A stretch of 64,000 nt of DNA from Istiophorus platypterus. Taxonomy: Eukaryota; Chordata; Actinopteri; Istiophoriformes; Istiophoridae. The notes beneath the pieces were generated by a model. That model searched no databases. It saw only the letters and a list, made by a program, of their open reading frames with translations, and was not told the origin of the DNA. Made by a program: the position numbers and the translations under genes. Below, in pieces: positions 35,941-49,250 of this stretch. Location of the stretch: the NCBI GenBank assembly GCA_016859345.1, contig CM029126.1:14935027-14999026 (forward strand). Reading direction: 5' to 3'. Every line of letters starts with the position of its first letter. Position 1 is the stretch's first letter.

Positions 35941-38900
35941 ATGATGCGATTGCTCTTTCTGTGTCTGCTGCTGCTGCCAGCCACTACCGGTATGTTCTCA
36001 TCTCCGTGATGCTTTCAGGTGATAAACATCCGATTGGGTGTAAGTGTCCCTCAGCCGGCATGATTTTCTCACCTACCTGTGTATGAGCACTGTCTGTGCT
36101 GAGTGCACCAGGATCAATGTGTGAACGCAAAAAAAAAGAAGTGCTACTAAGAGTAACATAAAAAAAAAAAAACCCAAAACATAACAAAACATGCACAGTG
36201 AAATTAGCAAAGATATTTCCACTGCTTCTCTTTCTTGGTACAGCAGATAACAGAAAAGAGCTGCAGATAGACTTCACCAAATATACTAAATTCAAGCATA
36301 CCTTTAAACTTACTGTAGCCAATTTAAAGTCTAGTAAGCATCCTTTAAATGAAGCAGCATTCAGGAGTAAGATTTTGATTAATATTAATCTGTAAAAACT
36401 GTATTGTGAGTAATATGAGTGTGTTCTTACTCTGTACCCTTTTTGCAGCTTCTTCAGAAGAGAGAGAAGGATCAGCTGATGATGGTATGTAATTCACCTT
36501 TTGTGTGAAATAAGGGAAGAACAGTAGCATTTTATGAAGCCTTTTACTCAGCTGGGTACAGGTGTGATGGCGCTATCCAAAGCTAACAACATGGCAATGA
36601 AACTGGTTTCTGCTCGAGTTCAATTTAGGGCTAAAAAATCTGACTGGAATGAAATATTCTATTAATTTAACTGAGAGATCACTCCCATGCTCACCAACAA
36701 AGAACATATTTTGTTAATTTGTTTTGAAAGTAATGTTCACACTGTAATTTTCGTTCTCAGGGCCTTTGCTTGTTTCTACATGTTTCTTATACTGTAACTT
36801 TCAGTTCCAATATTTCGTCTGTCTACAACTACAGCTAAGATTAGGGGGTCCTTTAGGTCATGTATAAAGGGATTAATACACATCAATGTCTTTTACATGA
36901 ACTAGTAGATTTAATGTTAATTAGAATATTTTAAACACATGTGACTTTTCAAAGCCATCATTCAAATGCTACATAATTTCTGCTCACTATAAACACAACA
37001 GCAGCTGCATGATTTTGTGTGACACAATTGCAGCTCTCCCATTCCTTAAATAAGGGTTTCTGTTCCTCATTTGGAGTTTTGTTATATGCTCACAGTTTTG
37101 GTTATTTACGTTATGCATGCAGATTTTATTGTTTTAGGTTTTGTTATTGCCTCCAGTTTTGAGCTTTCATATATGGTTTTGATTTTCTGTGTTTAATATT
37201 GATTCTTGTTTTTACCTCTTTTTTTTTTTGTTTTTGTTTTTTGCTCTCAGACCTTTTGGCCCTAAACTGACTTCATAAAACCCCCAATCAATATAAGATT
37301 AAAGGTTTTGACTGGATCCTGGCTTTAATACAGTAGAAGAATTCTTACTCTGTTATTATGGGCTAAAATGCTCACAGTTGAGAAGCATGCAATCCTGTAC
37401 CACAAGCAGCTAATTTCTTCTTATTTTACAGATGTGGATGATGAGGATTTTTATACTAAAAATGGTGAGTGTATTAATTTAGTTTCCAAGAGTTGATAGC
37501 AGGGCTGATTTTCTAGTTTCTTCTGTGTCACACCCAAAAACACTGTAAGAACAGGAATTGAGAGAAGAATATGTGAAGGTTATGGCCTCTGTAACTGTTG
37601 TAAGTCAGCATTATGTATAGGGTGTTCTGGTCCTGTGAGATGTGCGAAGGGCTATGGCCCCAGTTGGCTTTCCGTCTTCCCAACCATTTAGCCTTGAATG
37701 GAATCAATTAGCTCTCTGGAGGGGCCCTGTGGTTTCTGATGAAAGGCCAGTGAACAAGTCGACATCCCTACAACCCTGCTGGTCAGCTAATCAACTTTGG
37801 CATTCTCATTCTCTCTCCATGCCTCTCCATCACTCCTCATCTTCACTTTGATTGACATTTGATAGAATTACAGATCTGTTTAAAACAGATCGGTTCTTGG
37901 GAAAGCAGACTTTCTTTAAAGAGCTATGATTCCTTTGAGGCCTCAACCCTGTCCCTTACCTTTAGACCCAAGCACATACACATAAATGTAATTCTACATA
38001 TGTTTGTCTTTTTCCTTAGGGACATTTTAAATGACCCAAGCATCACTCAAGTCAAAATTATTGCCTGCAAAACTTAGAGAATTAGTCCAACATTTTCAGA
38101 AATGTGCTTACTCACTTGTGAGTTAGATCTTTCTTATGTCTGCATGGTAAATATGAAGCTACAGCCAGAAGTCAGTTGGTTTGCTTAGCACAAAGACTGG
38201 GAACAGGGTCCAAGCTTAACTGGCTTTGTCTAAAAGTAAATGTAAACTTCTCTGTTGTTCAGTTACAGGGACTCCCGTTGGTCATGGCAAACATGCTCCT
38301 GGTTCTTCAGTTGTAGATAAAACTACAGGTGAAGAAGATGAGACAAGTATGAGACAAGTATTTTATTATTATCATCATTATATTGAAAATGTATTAAAAT
38401 GCTAAAATACAAATAAACAAATACAGAGAATTCACAATATTATACACTGGTGTCAACTGAACTCACTTGTCAATGTTTTAAAAAAAATACACATAACCAA
38501 CCTTTTATTTTTTTTTATCTTTTAGAAAAGATCACTCTTATTGTCATCATTGTAGCTGTGACTGTGTTGACTCTTTCAATTGCAGCGATAGTCGGTAAGT
38601 ACTCTGTGTTTTGGTCGGACAGGATTTAGTGAATTGTGATATAATGGTTCTTTCGTTCCCATAGTTGACAAATGCACGGCTGTAAAGCCCTTCAGTGCTC
38701 GACTGGCTCTACTGGATCTACTTTAGTCCATCTTTGCCTTGTTAACCTGTTAATACCTAAGCAAATACAAACTTTTCCCTTGTGGACCCTTGACGTTTTT
38801 TTTTTGTTTTTTTTTTGCCCTTGCAGCCATATTGTTGGTAAGACGTCACATGCACAGTCGGCAGCAAGGGTAAGCTCAAACTTTTTCACTTTCTTTTTTT

Positions 38901-40223
38901 TTCACAGATTTTTGAATCAACTATTTAACTTAAAATTTTTGTTCTTTCTGTTATTTCCTTAGTTGAGTTTGAAGTATGCTACCTTATATTTTATGTACTT
39001 CCTTTTCAACAAAAGGAAAACATTTCACTGTACGGCCAATGCACATACTGTATCTGTGTCCTAGTAAGACATGCACGTTCCATTTGATGCTATATCAGCC
39101 TGTGGGTGACAGAACCAGTCTGGCGGGTAACAGCCTTTCCTCTGCCTTGCCAATTTTTCCCACTTCATCAGCCTTGTCAGCCTCAAAACCAGAAAAAGAA
39201 AACACTCAGGTGGCAAAACGCAACCAGCATCCATCCATTTGAGCCCGTCTAGACTTGTGCAGAAATTAGTATTATAGCCTGAGGCCCTACACTGGTACCA
39301 CTGAACACTCCCCACCTCTAAACCTTTCCATCTTAGCCATCAAACAATAGTGGTAAGAAAGTGCCACTGTTTCTGTATGACTGAATGGGACAGGACCTAA
39401 CCTGTTTAAAAGCTTGCCTCATAAGCTGAGGCCTGAAGAGATGACTCAACGCGGGACTAACAACCCTGCAAACATCATCCTGGCATCATGACAACAATCT
39501 GCCAACAGCAATCAGACAGCAGAACAGCCTAAACCAGTTATACCGAGAGATGTTCTCTCTTCGCACTTTGCCGCCCCTTCACACTTTGCTTATTTAATGA
39601 CATTTAGTTCTAGGAAGGCTTTCTGCAGAGTAATCAGTTCCTTTTGTTCTGGTGTGCAGTAATACATGACCTGCAGGTCGGGTCAGAGAAGTTACAGATT
39701 TCAAACAAGTTTCCAGAGATCTTCAGGCAGCAGGAGAACTGCGTGTTGTGGAGCAGACACCCAAGTCAATCTGAAAGGGTTAAATTCCTCCACAGGATTA
39801 CTGGCTGCCTCCCGGGGCTGCAGTAAGCTCTGGCAGTGTTTGGTGCTGACTGATCACTCTGCTGAAAAGAGGCTTAATCACACAGCAACCGCTGGCTTGT
39901 TGGATCAACAGTGCCTTGCCAGATTTATAAGTCCCACCTGGGGATGAGCTGTGTTTCGAGGTGATGCAGTCACTGTGCACCTGTAAGAGGCCTGCAGCAC
40001 GAGGCAGACGCGTCGTTTCCTAAATGCCTCAACAGGGATGCTTGTGTCTTCCTGCTAACAATCTTAGAATGAGCCTAAAAATACCTTGAAGATGACAGAC
40101 CTTTGCTTTTGCCCGGTCTCCGTCAAGACCCCGCCCTCACCCTTCCATTTCCATTCTTGTCTTCCATCTCTCTTCAGGGTCTACACTGTGCCTACAGAGC
40201 AGGATCACAAAGGGGCTGTCTAG
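35941..40223 (+). CDS. Small single-pass type I membrane protein, unrecognised (119 aa)
   Basis: Seven coding exons: 35941-35989 (exon starts 35932), 36449-36484, 37432-37464, 38263-38346, 38526-38594, 38827-38869 and 40178-40223, stop TAG at 40221. All junctions close in frame; the first five donors are phase 1. The protein has a signal peptide (MMRLLFLCLLLLPATT), a short acidic, Ser/Gly-rich ectodomain (DDDVDDEDFYTKN) with one possible N-glycosylation site (NVT), a membrane segment from about residue 69 to 95, a basic stop-transfer RRHMHSR, and a tail ending VYTVPTEQDHKGAV. There is no catalytic domain and no FXYD motif. It faces the FXYD5-like gene tail to tail. The tail tyrosine could be a phosphorylation or sorting site (inference). 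I do not recognise the family; the gene structure itself is well supported. Confidence 0.82.
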
Positions 40224-40401
40224 TTCCTGGTGGAGCTGCAGTTCGAAAAACACACAGGCAAGAGTAGAGCAATGCACTGGGCTTTGTCAACTTGGTCTCT
40301 TTCACTCAGGACAGTTAACTTCTTTGCACAACTGCTTTCATCTCACCATTCAGTTCATTGCTCACTCCTACACAACCTCCTACCAATACGTATGCAAAAC
40401 C

Positions 40402-40428
40402 TTTTTTTTTTTTTTTTTTTTTTTTTTT
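40402..40428. repeat. Poly(T) tract in the 3' UTR of the 36-40 kb gene
   Basis: An uninterrupted T run of about 27 nt; on the minus strand it reads as poly(A). Confidence 0.95.
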
Positions 40429-41123
40429 ACTGTTGTATACCTTTGTCTTTGTCCCAGCTGTTTGTACTCCACATATACACAATTTAGCCTTAGACGTTTT
40501 GAACACATTCACACCCTCTAATTGGATTCTATTTGAGGAATTCCAAATCAAAGCCAGTGAATATGGCTTAAAGCGTCTTTTGTTAAAAGGGATAATTTAG
40601 CACAGCCAGAGCCCCCCTTCTTACTACCTGAAACAAGAAATTATTCCCACAAGCTATGCAGTGAAACTGTATTTGCATTTGATTTGGTGTATGTAGAACA
40701 GACCTGTTGGTGTATAATGGTGTTTGAGTGAGACAAACCATTCTAATCCACACTAAGCCAGCCCAGTGCTCACTTCATTCTTCTATTCACTTGTCTGACA
40801 TCTTCTGTTCCTTGCCCATTAGGAGTGACAGGAGGCAGTGCAATTGGAAGATAAAAACCTGTTCAACCTCTTCTCAGCCTCAGTAAAAAAATAAACAAGT
40901 GGAAATAGCCATGGTGAACACCTTCTTGCAAGGCAACAAATTATTCGACCGGCATGAATGATGATGTTTTCTTTTCCAACTCTCTTTTTTCGTTTTGAAA
41001 AGATTTCACTATAGTCTAGTAGATTATAAATAACTCTCTGAATGTTGTAGTGTGTTAGATTAATGTCTAACACACTGGTAGAGAGAAGCTGGGTGTGAGA
41101 GAGGGATAAAATCTCACAAATCA

Positions 41124-41129
41124 AATAAA
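41124..41129 (+). terminator. Candidate polyadenylation signal of the 36-40 kb gene
   Basis: AATAAA about 900 nt after the stop codon; another AATAAA lies at 40890-40895. Which one is used cannot be told from sequence. Confidence 0.3.
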
Positions 41130-43222
41130 GTGTTGGGGATGAGTGGGAAAATACCAACAAGGCTTGTGTTTCATTCATACAAAGCATTATGGTTTCTCTG
41201 TTTTCATTTAATGAAAACTAATCATGCCCTAAGAAGGAAAGCCTTCTATCCAAGAACCCAAGGCACTGGTTGCCTTATTTGCTCTGATACAGAGAGGGGA
41301 ACTTTCTCTGTTTAAAGGGGAAGTGGACAAAACCCCTATTGTTATTGTTTGACACGTCGGTTTTTCATTTGTGGCTTCATGAGGAGCACTTATTATCGAG
41401 TTAGTAACATTACGGGTGACTGCACTGGGTCACACACTGGCTCCAATCCATCCAGACTTGTGATTAAAAACAATTATGAAGTTACATCTTCATCAGGGTG
41501 TGACTATACAGTAGGTCTATGATTATTTTCAAAACGGACAAGCAGATTGGCAGATATGATTCTTGTTAGCACATTTATTTGACTGTTTATATTTTTAGCA
41601 CTGTGTGTACAGTATGTTATTTCTCAGAACTGTAGCATTGCCCAATAAGCCTTAAATAGGTGCCAGCATTTCAAAGGCAGGACAATAAGAAAAAAATTGC
41701 AGTATAAAACATTTCAGTTTTTTGTATATTTGTGTAGTCTTTCTATTCATATTTACAAATGTTTCTGTATGACAATCAAATCACCGTGCAACAACATGAA
41801 TGAATGCAGCATAGTCTTCTCTTTGCATGCTTTTCCCCAAACAGAATTTGTGCAGAAATCCAAAAAGAAATACAGTGTTTGGTCCAGCCTGTTCCACACA
41901 GGCCACCAAAATCTTCTCTATTATTTAATAGTAATACCACTGTGATCTGACACTACTCAAGTAAATCTACTGTAACGAATGTAGCTACTGTTTCTATGTC
42001 GGTATGATGTATGTGGAAAAGGTTATGTGTGTTTTTTTTCTTTATCAAAATAGCCAGGTCTTGTTCTTACAGTGCTATTGGTATTGTATGAGCAATTCAA
42101 TTATTCCAGCCTGTAATACATACTATGTATTATTATATATTATATTTACAGATTTATTCAGCCATGCATTTGCATTGTGTCCCTTGATGGAAAATATCCT
42201 TTTTGATTAAATAGTCTTTTTTTATATACTTGTCGGATGTAAGGGGTGTCTTCTCTCAACTGTTCATTTCTAAATTCTTGGCATAAAAGTTGTGGTTGGT
42301 GGGAGATAGTTATTTGCCAAGGAATCTCCTGTAAAATATTTCTTTCATTTAGTTTCACATCTCAGTGAAAAACTTTAAATTTGGTCCTAATGTTAAATAC
42401 ATATGTTTATATGTACTTGTGTATGCAAATGAACCCTTATGTATTATATGTGCCAAGTGCATTCCCAGTTGCTTTTCATCATTTAATAATTCTCAAAGTA
42501 TGTAATACATGACCGTATATCTCACAAACAAAAAAAAAACTACTGCAGCAGTATGTCATGAATTGATTTTTTTTGCACAGCTGTTGTCTCCTTGATTTTG
42601 TTCTGATAGAAATTAGAACAGTGAATGCTATATTATTTAGCTAATCTCTATTTTGGATTGTGTTTATTTTTACCATTAAATCTGTTATAAAATTTGCTTG
42701 GTATCTCTCAGTTTGTTGTTTCAATAATTTTGATACCAAATTGATGCAAAGATAATGCTATCATGGATTTTGTTTAATCTAGGGCTTTACTGACCTAACA
42801 GCATAGAGTCACTAAGAGGCATTGACACCCTTTACTAAATATCTAATTTTTGTCAAGATTGAAACTGTAAAGAGGATGCAAGAACAGGATGTGATCCAGC
42901 TTCACTTTTAGATATGACAATGTTGAACAAGATTTTCAAATATGGGATGCTATGGGGTTATCCTTCATAACCTTTAATAATAATCTTGGCTGTGAGACAC
43001 CGCCAATGGCTGTGTTACCAGTTATAAGATACAAAGGTCATTAGAAACAAGCTTGCTTCATGGCTTTAGGTGTGATTAAAATATGAATCATTTGCCAAGA
43101 TAATCACTTTACTTTTTTAGTCCACTTTTAAAAAGTACAAAGTATAGAAATAACATTGACAAAGATTAAATGGGTAATGGTTTCACTTTTTTTCACTTGT
43201 CTGCATGATTCATTTTTCTGTG
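41130..43222. other. Tail-to-tail interval between the 36-40 kb gene and FXYD5
   Basis: AT-rich noncoding sequence. It may include the distal 3' UTR of the plus-strand gene, but no conserved element or repeat family is recognised. Confidence 0.4.
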
Positions 43223-43228
43223 TTTATT
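43223..43228 (-). terminator. Candidate polyadenylation signal of the FXYD5-like gene
   Basis: Minus-strand AATAAA about 370 nt after the stop codon; consistent with a short 3' UTR but not proven. Confidence 0.3.
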
Positions 43229-43593
43229 CAGTGTTTTTCTATGACACTGTTACCAAGCAGCACACAATCAGTCCACATGTACACACATGATGCTTGGTGT
43301 TGGTTGAGTGTTTTTCTCTTGATGGAATCAAGTGTCACAGTACACATGCTCTCTCTATTTATCCTTGGGCCACCAGATATGACCTGGAAAATAAACACAC
43401 AAAGCATTAATCAAACACTATTTGATAAATCAGTTATATTTATCCATCAAAAATATACCATAGTAGTAAATAAACAATGTAGTTGGTAGTTGTTGCAGCT
43501 GGTTTGTTACAGTTTACAGGCACAGCTAATAGACCTTATTAGTAACTTTTGTTTGTCAGCACTATTGTCTTTCAAAATTATGGCTGTAAATAT

Positions 43594-45228
43594 TTACTTT
43601 GATGATCTCTTGTGACACTTGGGCAGCCGGCAGACCTTGCCACCTTTTGTTAGGGAAAAGCAAAGGAGTGAGAAGGGTGGTTGAATGAATTACAGTTATG
43701 TACAAGGCATTAAAAAAAAACTGGCTTTCAGTGTATTACTTACAGCTAATGACCATTATTCCCAGGATGAAGAGAACTGCTGAAATGGCCAGTCCAGCAA
43801 TGCGCAGGGTCTCGTAATCTGGACATATAAAATACAAATCAGACACTCAACTGTAGACACTACAGACAATAAAGAAGTCAAATCAAATCAAGCCTCTTAC
43901 CATAGGTGAAATCTTTGTCCCACTCTGTATCGTACCACTTGTTATCTATAAGAGGCAAAAGTAGAAAGAGAAGTATTGAACTGAGTTTGTCTGCTGAACA
44001 CAGGCTGTCTCTAGAGGGGAAAAAAGGAGAAAGGATCACTAGGAAACAACAGTCAGAGATGGCATGACAGATCTACTGGCCCCGTTGACATGCGGCTGAT
44101 GGTCTATCAAAACCCTATCTATGCTAAGCCAGCACAGCATGAGGACACAAATATCTTATCTGTTCCTACGTAAGTTATAATCATCTCTTGGCAAGTGAGG
44201 TGCTATATACTACCTGTTATATGGGTCCCTTCTGTGGTGGTGCTTTTTTCAGCGGTAGATTTGGAGGATGGCACTGATGATGCTACGTAAAAAGAGAGTT
44301 AAAACATTAGTCTCCATGGCTTTTTTTTTTTTTTTTAATTTTCAGACTCCCCTCTTTATTTAATACTTATAAAGTCTAATATTCATAATACACTGTTTTA
44401 TAATGCAAAAGCATCATTTCACATATTGGAACATATTTTTCTGGGGCATATTGACTCCTTAGCTTTGCCATATGAATCTATACATATAATTTCCTATTAA
44501 ATTCCAGATACATTCCTAACTCCTTTTCTAATTGAATCGCTGAATATTTCAGTGGGAAGACTCTCAGAGGATCTTTGGGCTTACATTTTAAAGCATATCA
44601 GTGCTATCTCAGTCTCTTTCACTCTAGTTCTCTCTCTCTGCTCTGTGCTAGAAAATATATCTGAAATACTCCTCTATATATCTCAACAAGGGCAGGGAGT
44701 TAAACATTTTTAATTACCTCATAATTAGTTTTAAAGCTCTTTGCATTCTTGATTGGGAAGTTTTCTGTAAGCCTTTGCCACTGTAGTGAGGGGATGTTAT
44801 AGCCTACTGGAGTGCTCACACTATAGCTACCAGCCAAACTCAATGGCTCCACCAACTGGGTGTTTAAACAAGTGAGGGAAAGGGTGCAAGTTGTTACCTG
44901 GAATGGATGTGATGGATGTGGTTTGTGCAGTTGTTGCATTCTCTCTGGAAGCTAAAGGGAGATAAAAATAAAAAGCACATGTGGTTAAACTAAAATTATC
45001 ATGCTTATTGCCAGCAGAACCATCAGACTACCTGTTGAAGTGTTACTATCTGATATGTTGATGATGACTTTCACCGGGTTGCTAGTGCTAATGAGTAGGT
45101 CTGTGAATTGCTAAATAAGGGGAGTTTCAAGGGGGTCAAGGGGGTCTAGTAATCCTGCTTTGCACTCCCCCTGTTACACCAAGAAAACAACTGTATTAGA
45201 TGAACCTGAAAGATGTCTGACCTTATAT

Positions 45229-45320
<92 letters not shown>

Positions 45321-48300
45321 CAGATAGATAGACAGATAGATAGACAGATAGATAGACAGATAGATAGATAGAAATAGCCTGAAGACTGTAAGGCTGCTAA
45401 GTGGTATTTCTTAGAATAGCCAGGAGTACAATACCAGTGGGAGTCAGAGTAATGGGTATTGTTGTCAAGTTTTCCATGGAGCTGTTCACAGAGTTCATTT
45501 GATCTGTGGGAATGGTAACCTGAGCCCTTGACACTGCAGGGGAAAAAAAAAAGACAATTTTTAATCACCAAAAACACGAGTCGGATGAAAACTCCTAGCA
45601 AGGCCTTGATATTGTACACTTCACAGGAAAACAAAGAACGGTGTTGTTTATCACAGTGGCTTTCTCAAACAATGCTGTGATGTATTCCCCGCAGAGACCA
45701 GACTTGAGAATGTGTCTGGCCATGCAGGCCTGCATATGCATTAAGAGCATGTCTCAGTAATAGTCCTGTGAGTGGTGCAGTGCAGCACTGTTACAAAGAA
45801 GTAGCTCTTGCAAAAACCTCTGGCTACAACAGAGTTGGATTGTTGGGTGAGACTACAGAACAGTGAGGCTGTTGTCTGTTTACCCACTCAGCACCTTCTA
45901 ATTAAAACTGAAGCTCTACAAAACCTCTATTTTCCTTGGTTAATGCTGTGATTCCAACTAGTTAAATGAACTCATATGAGGGGAATTAACTAAGGGTGTA
46001 ATGTTTTATGGCTGGCTCGAATTTTTGTAAGTTTTGATGTGTCTGATAAATTGTGTGTAAATGAAAACCTTGATTTTGTCAAACCTATCCATCCATCCGT
46101 TAGCTATACTGCGTATCCTGGACAGGTCGCAAGTCTATCACAGGGCCGACACTGAGAGACAAAACACCGGCTTAAATTCACACGGGCAATTTAGAGTCAT
46201 CAGTTAACCTGTATGTCTTTGGACTGTGGGAAGATGCCGATGGGGAGGACATGCAAACTCCATACAGTTCAAACCCAGAACTTTTTTGCTGTGAGGCAAC
46301 AGTGCTAAACGCTGCATCACGGTGCTGCCCTTGTATAAAAACTTTCTATTAAAGTCTTAGGTTCATAGTCTGAGCTCTCAAATGTTTAGTTTGAGTTTAC
46401 CTCTTATCTGGACTAGGATAAAGGTTGACTTCAGTCTAGTATGTAGCTGCTATGTGAGACGTGTTACAACTTTTTCTGTGCATGTGTGTTTGCTTGTTTG
46501 TGTATGTGTGTTTACCAAATTACCCACAATATAATGCATATTCAGTATTATTTAATTGCTACCACATTACCAATCTCATTAATACTGAATCATTTTATCT
46601 TCAATCATTATCTTAAATATTTGTGACAAACCTTTATAAGCATCCTTCAGCATTTAAAGGGAACTTCCACCTATTTTAAATAAAAGGACCTGTTTCTGTG
46701 GTTCTGAAAGAGCTTAGTCAAGTCTGAAAAAACAACGTCTTGTAATGGATACCAACATTTACAAGACAGTTAAGGTCTAACTTGAGTCTTACTGGGGATT
46801 TTAAAAAAAATCAAGCAATCTTAGCCTCTGTTGATTAGATTTTGGCCATTTAACCTGTCTTCTACAAGTCCCCCAACTTTATGGTGCCCAGGCTGTCGTC
46901 AGTCTTGAAAATCTACTACACCTTTGTGGCAACAAAACCACCTGCCCCCTGAGTGGACTGGACTTTGTGATTGGATTGTCAATGTCCACGCAGATTCAGG
47001 TGTGAAAACAGTAAAAATTCATACTTTAACTTGAGCATCATACACAGTGTGTGACTGTAGGAACTTTGAATGCTGAGATTTAGTTTTCTGCTTTATATCT
47101 TTATAAAAGCTGTTCACAAAAGTTTTTTTTTTTCACTTTGTCTGCATGTAACCTGACCACTCTTATAAATTGTTCATTTTATTTTATTATTATTTTGTTT
47201 TTAATTTTCATCATTTTACACTTTTTTCTTTACAAATAAAAATATTTTCTTCACGTGCACAAACATTAATTTATTTGGCAGGTTTACAAAGGTTATGTGA
47301 CAACTACAAACTTTCAAAATATTGCTCAAAATCTTCTGGAGGCCATAGTCCAGTTACTAATCCTCAAGATACATCTTGAAGTGACACAATTTATCTTTTG
47401 AAAGAAGAAATAACACATTCTTCCCCTTACAAAGGATTTGTTGAACTCATAAGTAATAAAACACAATTTCTGAATTAAATAGACACAAGGCTGCGACAGT
47501 CTTACACAGTCTGGCACAGACAGTAGCTTGTGGTGGCTAATGATAGCTAATGTTGTCAAACTTTAGATAACCTGACATTATTTAGCCAGGTTTCTGATTT
47601 TATGACCTTCACTACCTGGACTAATTTAAGGCTAGCCCCAGTTATCTTTGGGAAAACTTTCTATGGGAAGCTCCCATAGAAAGATGGCGGGAAGCTGCTG
47701 TGGGCTACAGGTTAACAGAGGTGGGCCAGTTAACTGTGTTTACTATTCCAGTAATGCTTAAATATCACCTTTGTGCTGCTTTAGATGAGCCAGTCCATTT
47801 TTGTACTCACCTTTACACATAACAAACAGGAAAAGGGTCCAGGAAGCCAGATAGATCTGAAAGAAAAAACATATGTGGAAAGGAGGAGAAACAATGATGT
47901 AGAGTAAACCAGATTGAATCTCAATTAGTGTCAAATGTAACAGTCAGTTTTAACACAACCTTTGGTTCTAAGACTGAAATAACCTCAACCACTTTATTTA
48001 AGATTGAAGTCCAGAGGACCTCAGATATTTCAGGTAACTCATTAAATGATAACAAATCACATAAATGCAGCCACTCTTGTGAATCTGTTGCAGGAAATTG
48101 CAGCATTTTCACAACATCCACACCAAAGGCCCACTCATTAGCACACAAAAAGACACTTTTAATTTAGTGTTTCTTTTAGCCATTGTAATATTTTTACAAG
48201 TTTTTATTAGGGGCATGCACACTCTAATTTTAATAGTAAAGGGTCTGTTTAGATGATTCATACGCGATTGCATTCACTCCGGAACATTTTGTACACTGCA

Positions 48301-49250
48301 AATCTACCAGACAGGAAGATATACTCATTGCTGCTAGCACCACGTGGCTACTTCTCCTTCCTCCTCATACACATAAGCAATATCTGCCCTACTCCTTACA
48401 TAGCATGACGAAGACAGATTCTTACTTTGAATGTCAATCTTTATAAGATACACATATCATAACTGCAGTTTTTTTCTACCTCTGTCAAAAAATGAGTGTA
48501 GGAGGATATCCATTGTGTATGCTATCCTCCCACACGTGTCTGTTTTAAACTTTGTAGTAATATTTATCCTATGCTACCATCACCAATTAAAAAAATGCTA
48601 TTGAAGGATGTGTCTAAACAATTCTTCCTATTATAATGAAAATCCTTCACCATCAGTGGACAACATGCTTCTTCCTCACCCTCACTACATATTGAACCTA
48701 GCTTGAAACAAACCACTTAAAAAAAAGAAGTAGCCAAAAAAAAAAAAAAAAAAAAAACCTTCCTGTATGATTCTTTAGCAATACAAACAACAACTACCAG
48801 GCAGGAACAGATAAGCAGGTAGGGAGACAGATGAAAGTCTAGGCCAGTGGCTCATTTAAATCCATCCCCAGCATAAAATGAATCTCGATCTTTGACCTAT
48901 CCTGGTGGCAGCTTGTCCTCCAGGCTTGAAAAGTGTGACAGGTGAGAGTCTGTGGCCATCATGAGCTGTGACAGCTCAGATTAGCAGGTCATGCCAATCT
49001 ATATATCACTCCGGAGCATATGTCAAGATGAGGCCTGTTTCCCCTGGGCTGTACAGGCGACTTTCCCCTTTCCCTAGCCTGACCTGCATGTTTGTCACAT
49101 CTAGCACCCTCACTCACTATCCGTCTGTCTGTTCCTCCGTTTGTCTGTCATCCTCCATTAATCTCGTCTCAGCCCGCCTCACCAAAACACCCCTCGGTCC
49201 TCTGATATTTAGTCATCCGTTCCAGCTATTATGCTTACCTTTGTATCCAT
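43594..49250 (-). CDS. fxyd5: FXYD-domain Na,K-ATPase regulator, FXYD5/dysadherin-like
   Basis: Eight coding exons, 5' to 3': 49239-49250, 47811-47856, 45435-45533, 44898-44951, 44214-44282, 43901-43945, 43744-43818 and 43594-43643 (stop at 43594). Phases close to 450 nt, 149 aa. A signal peptide (MDTKIYLASWTLFLFVMC) is split after four codons. Then come about 80 Ser/Thr-rich residues suited to O-glycosylation, the FXYD-type motif FTYDYETLRIAGL, the membrane segment AISAVLFILGIMVIS, and a short Cys/basic tail CGKVCRLPKCHKRSSK. FXYD proteins bind the alpha subunit of the Na,K-ATPase in the plasma membrane and tune its kinetics. Among them FXYD5 has the long mucin-like ectodomain, which is why I choose it. 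The Pro that usually precedes the motif is absent (DFTYD). Human FXYD5 is somewhat longer (178 aa). Confidence 0.9.
45228..45372. repeat. (GATA)n/(GACA)n tetranucleotide array in an FXYD5 intron
   Basis: About 36 units, pure GATA first and then GATA mixed with GACA. It lies about 60 nt downstream of the donor of exon 45435-45533 on the gene strand, where it reads as TATC/TGTC. Confidence 0.97.
46085..46335. mobile_element. Fragment of a common teleost interspersed repeat
   Basis: The block begins with ATCCATCCATCC and contains GACAGGTCGCAAGTCTATCA, CGGGCAATTTAGAGTCATCA, TGTCTTTGGACTGTGGGAAG and ACATGCAAACTCCATACAG. In this order these are the hallmarks of a repeat dispersed by the thousand in percomorph genomes (recognised from general knowledge; family name not certain). 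It is diverged, 5' truncated and noncoding, and sits in an FXYD5 intron. Confidence 0.75.
48736..48757. repeat. Poly(A) tract in FXYD5 intron 1
   Basis: An uninterrupted A run of about 22 nt. Confidence 0.9.

Noticed and set aside
45146..45634. 162-aa minus-strand frame with Ile-Tyr-Leu-Ser repeats
   Set aside because: It is mostly the GATA array, read through an out-of-frame version of an FXYD5 exon.
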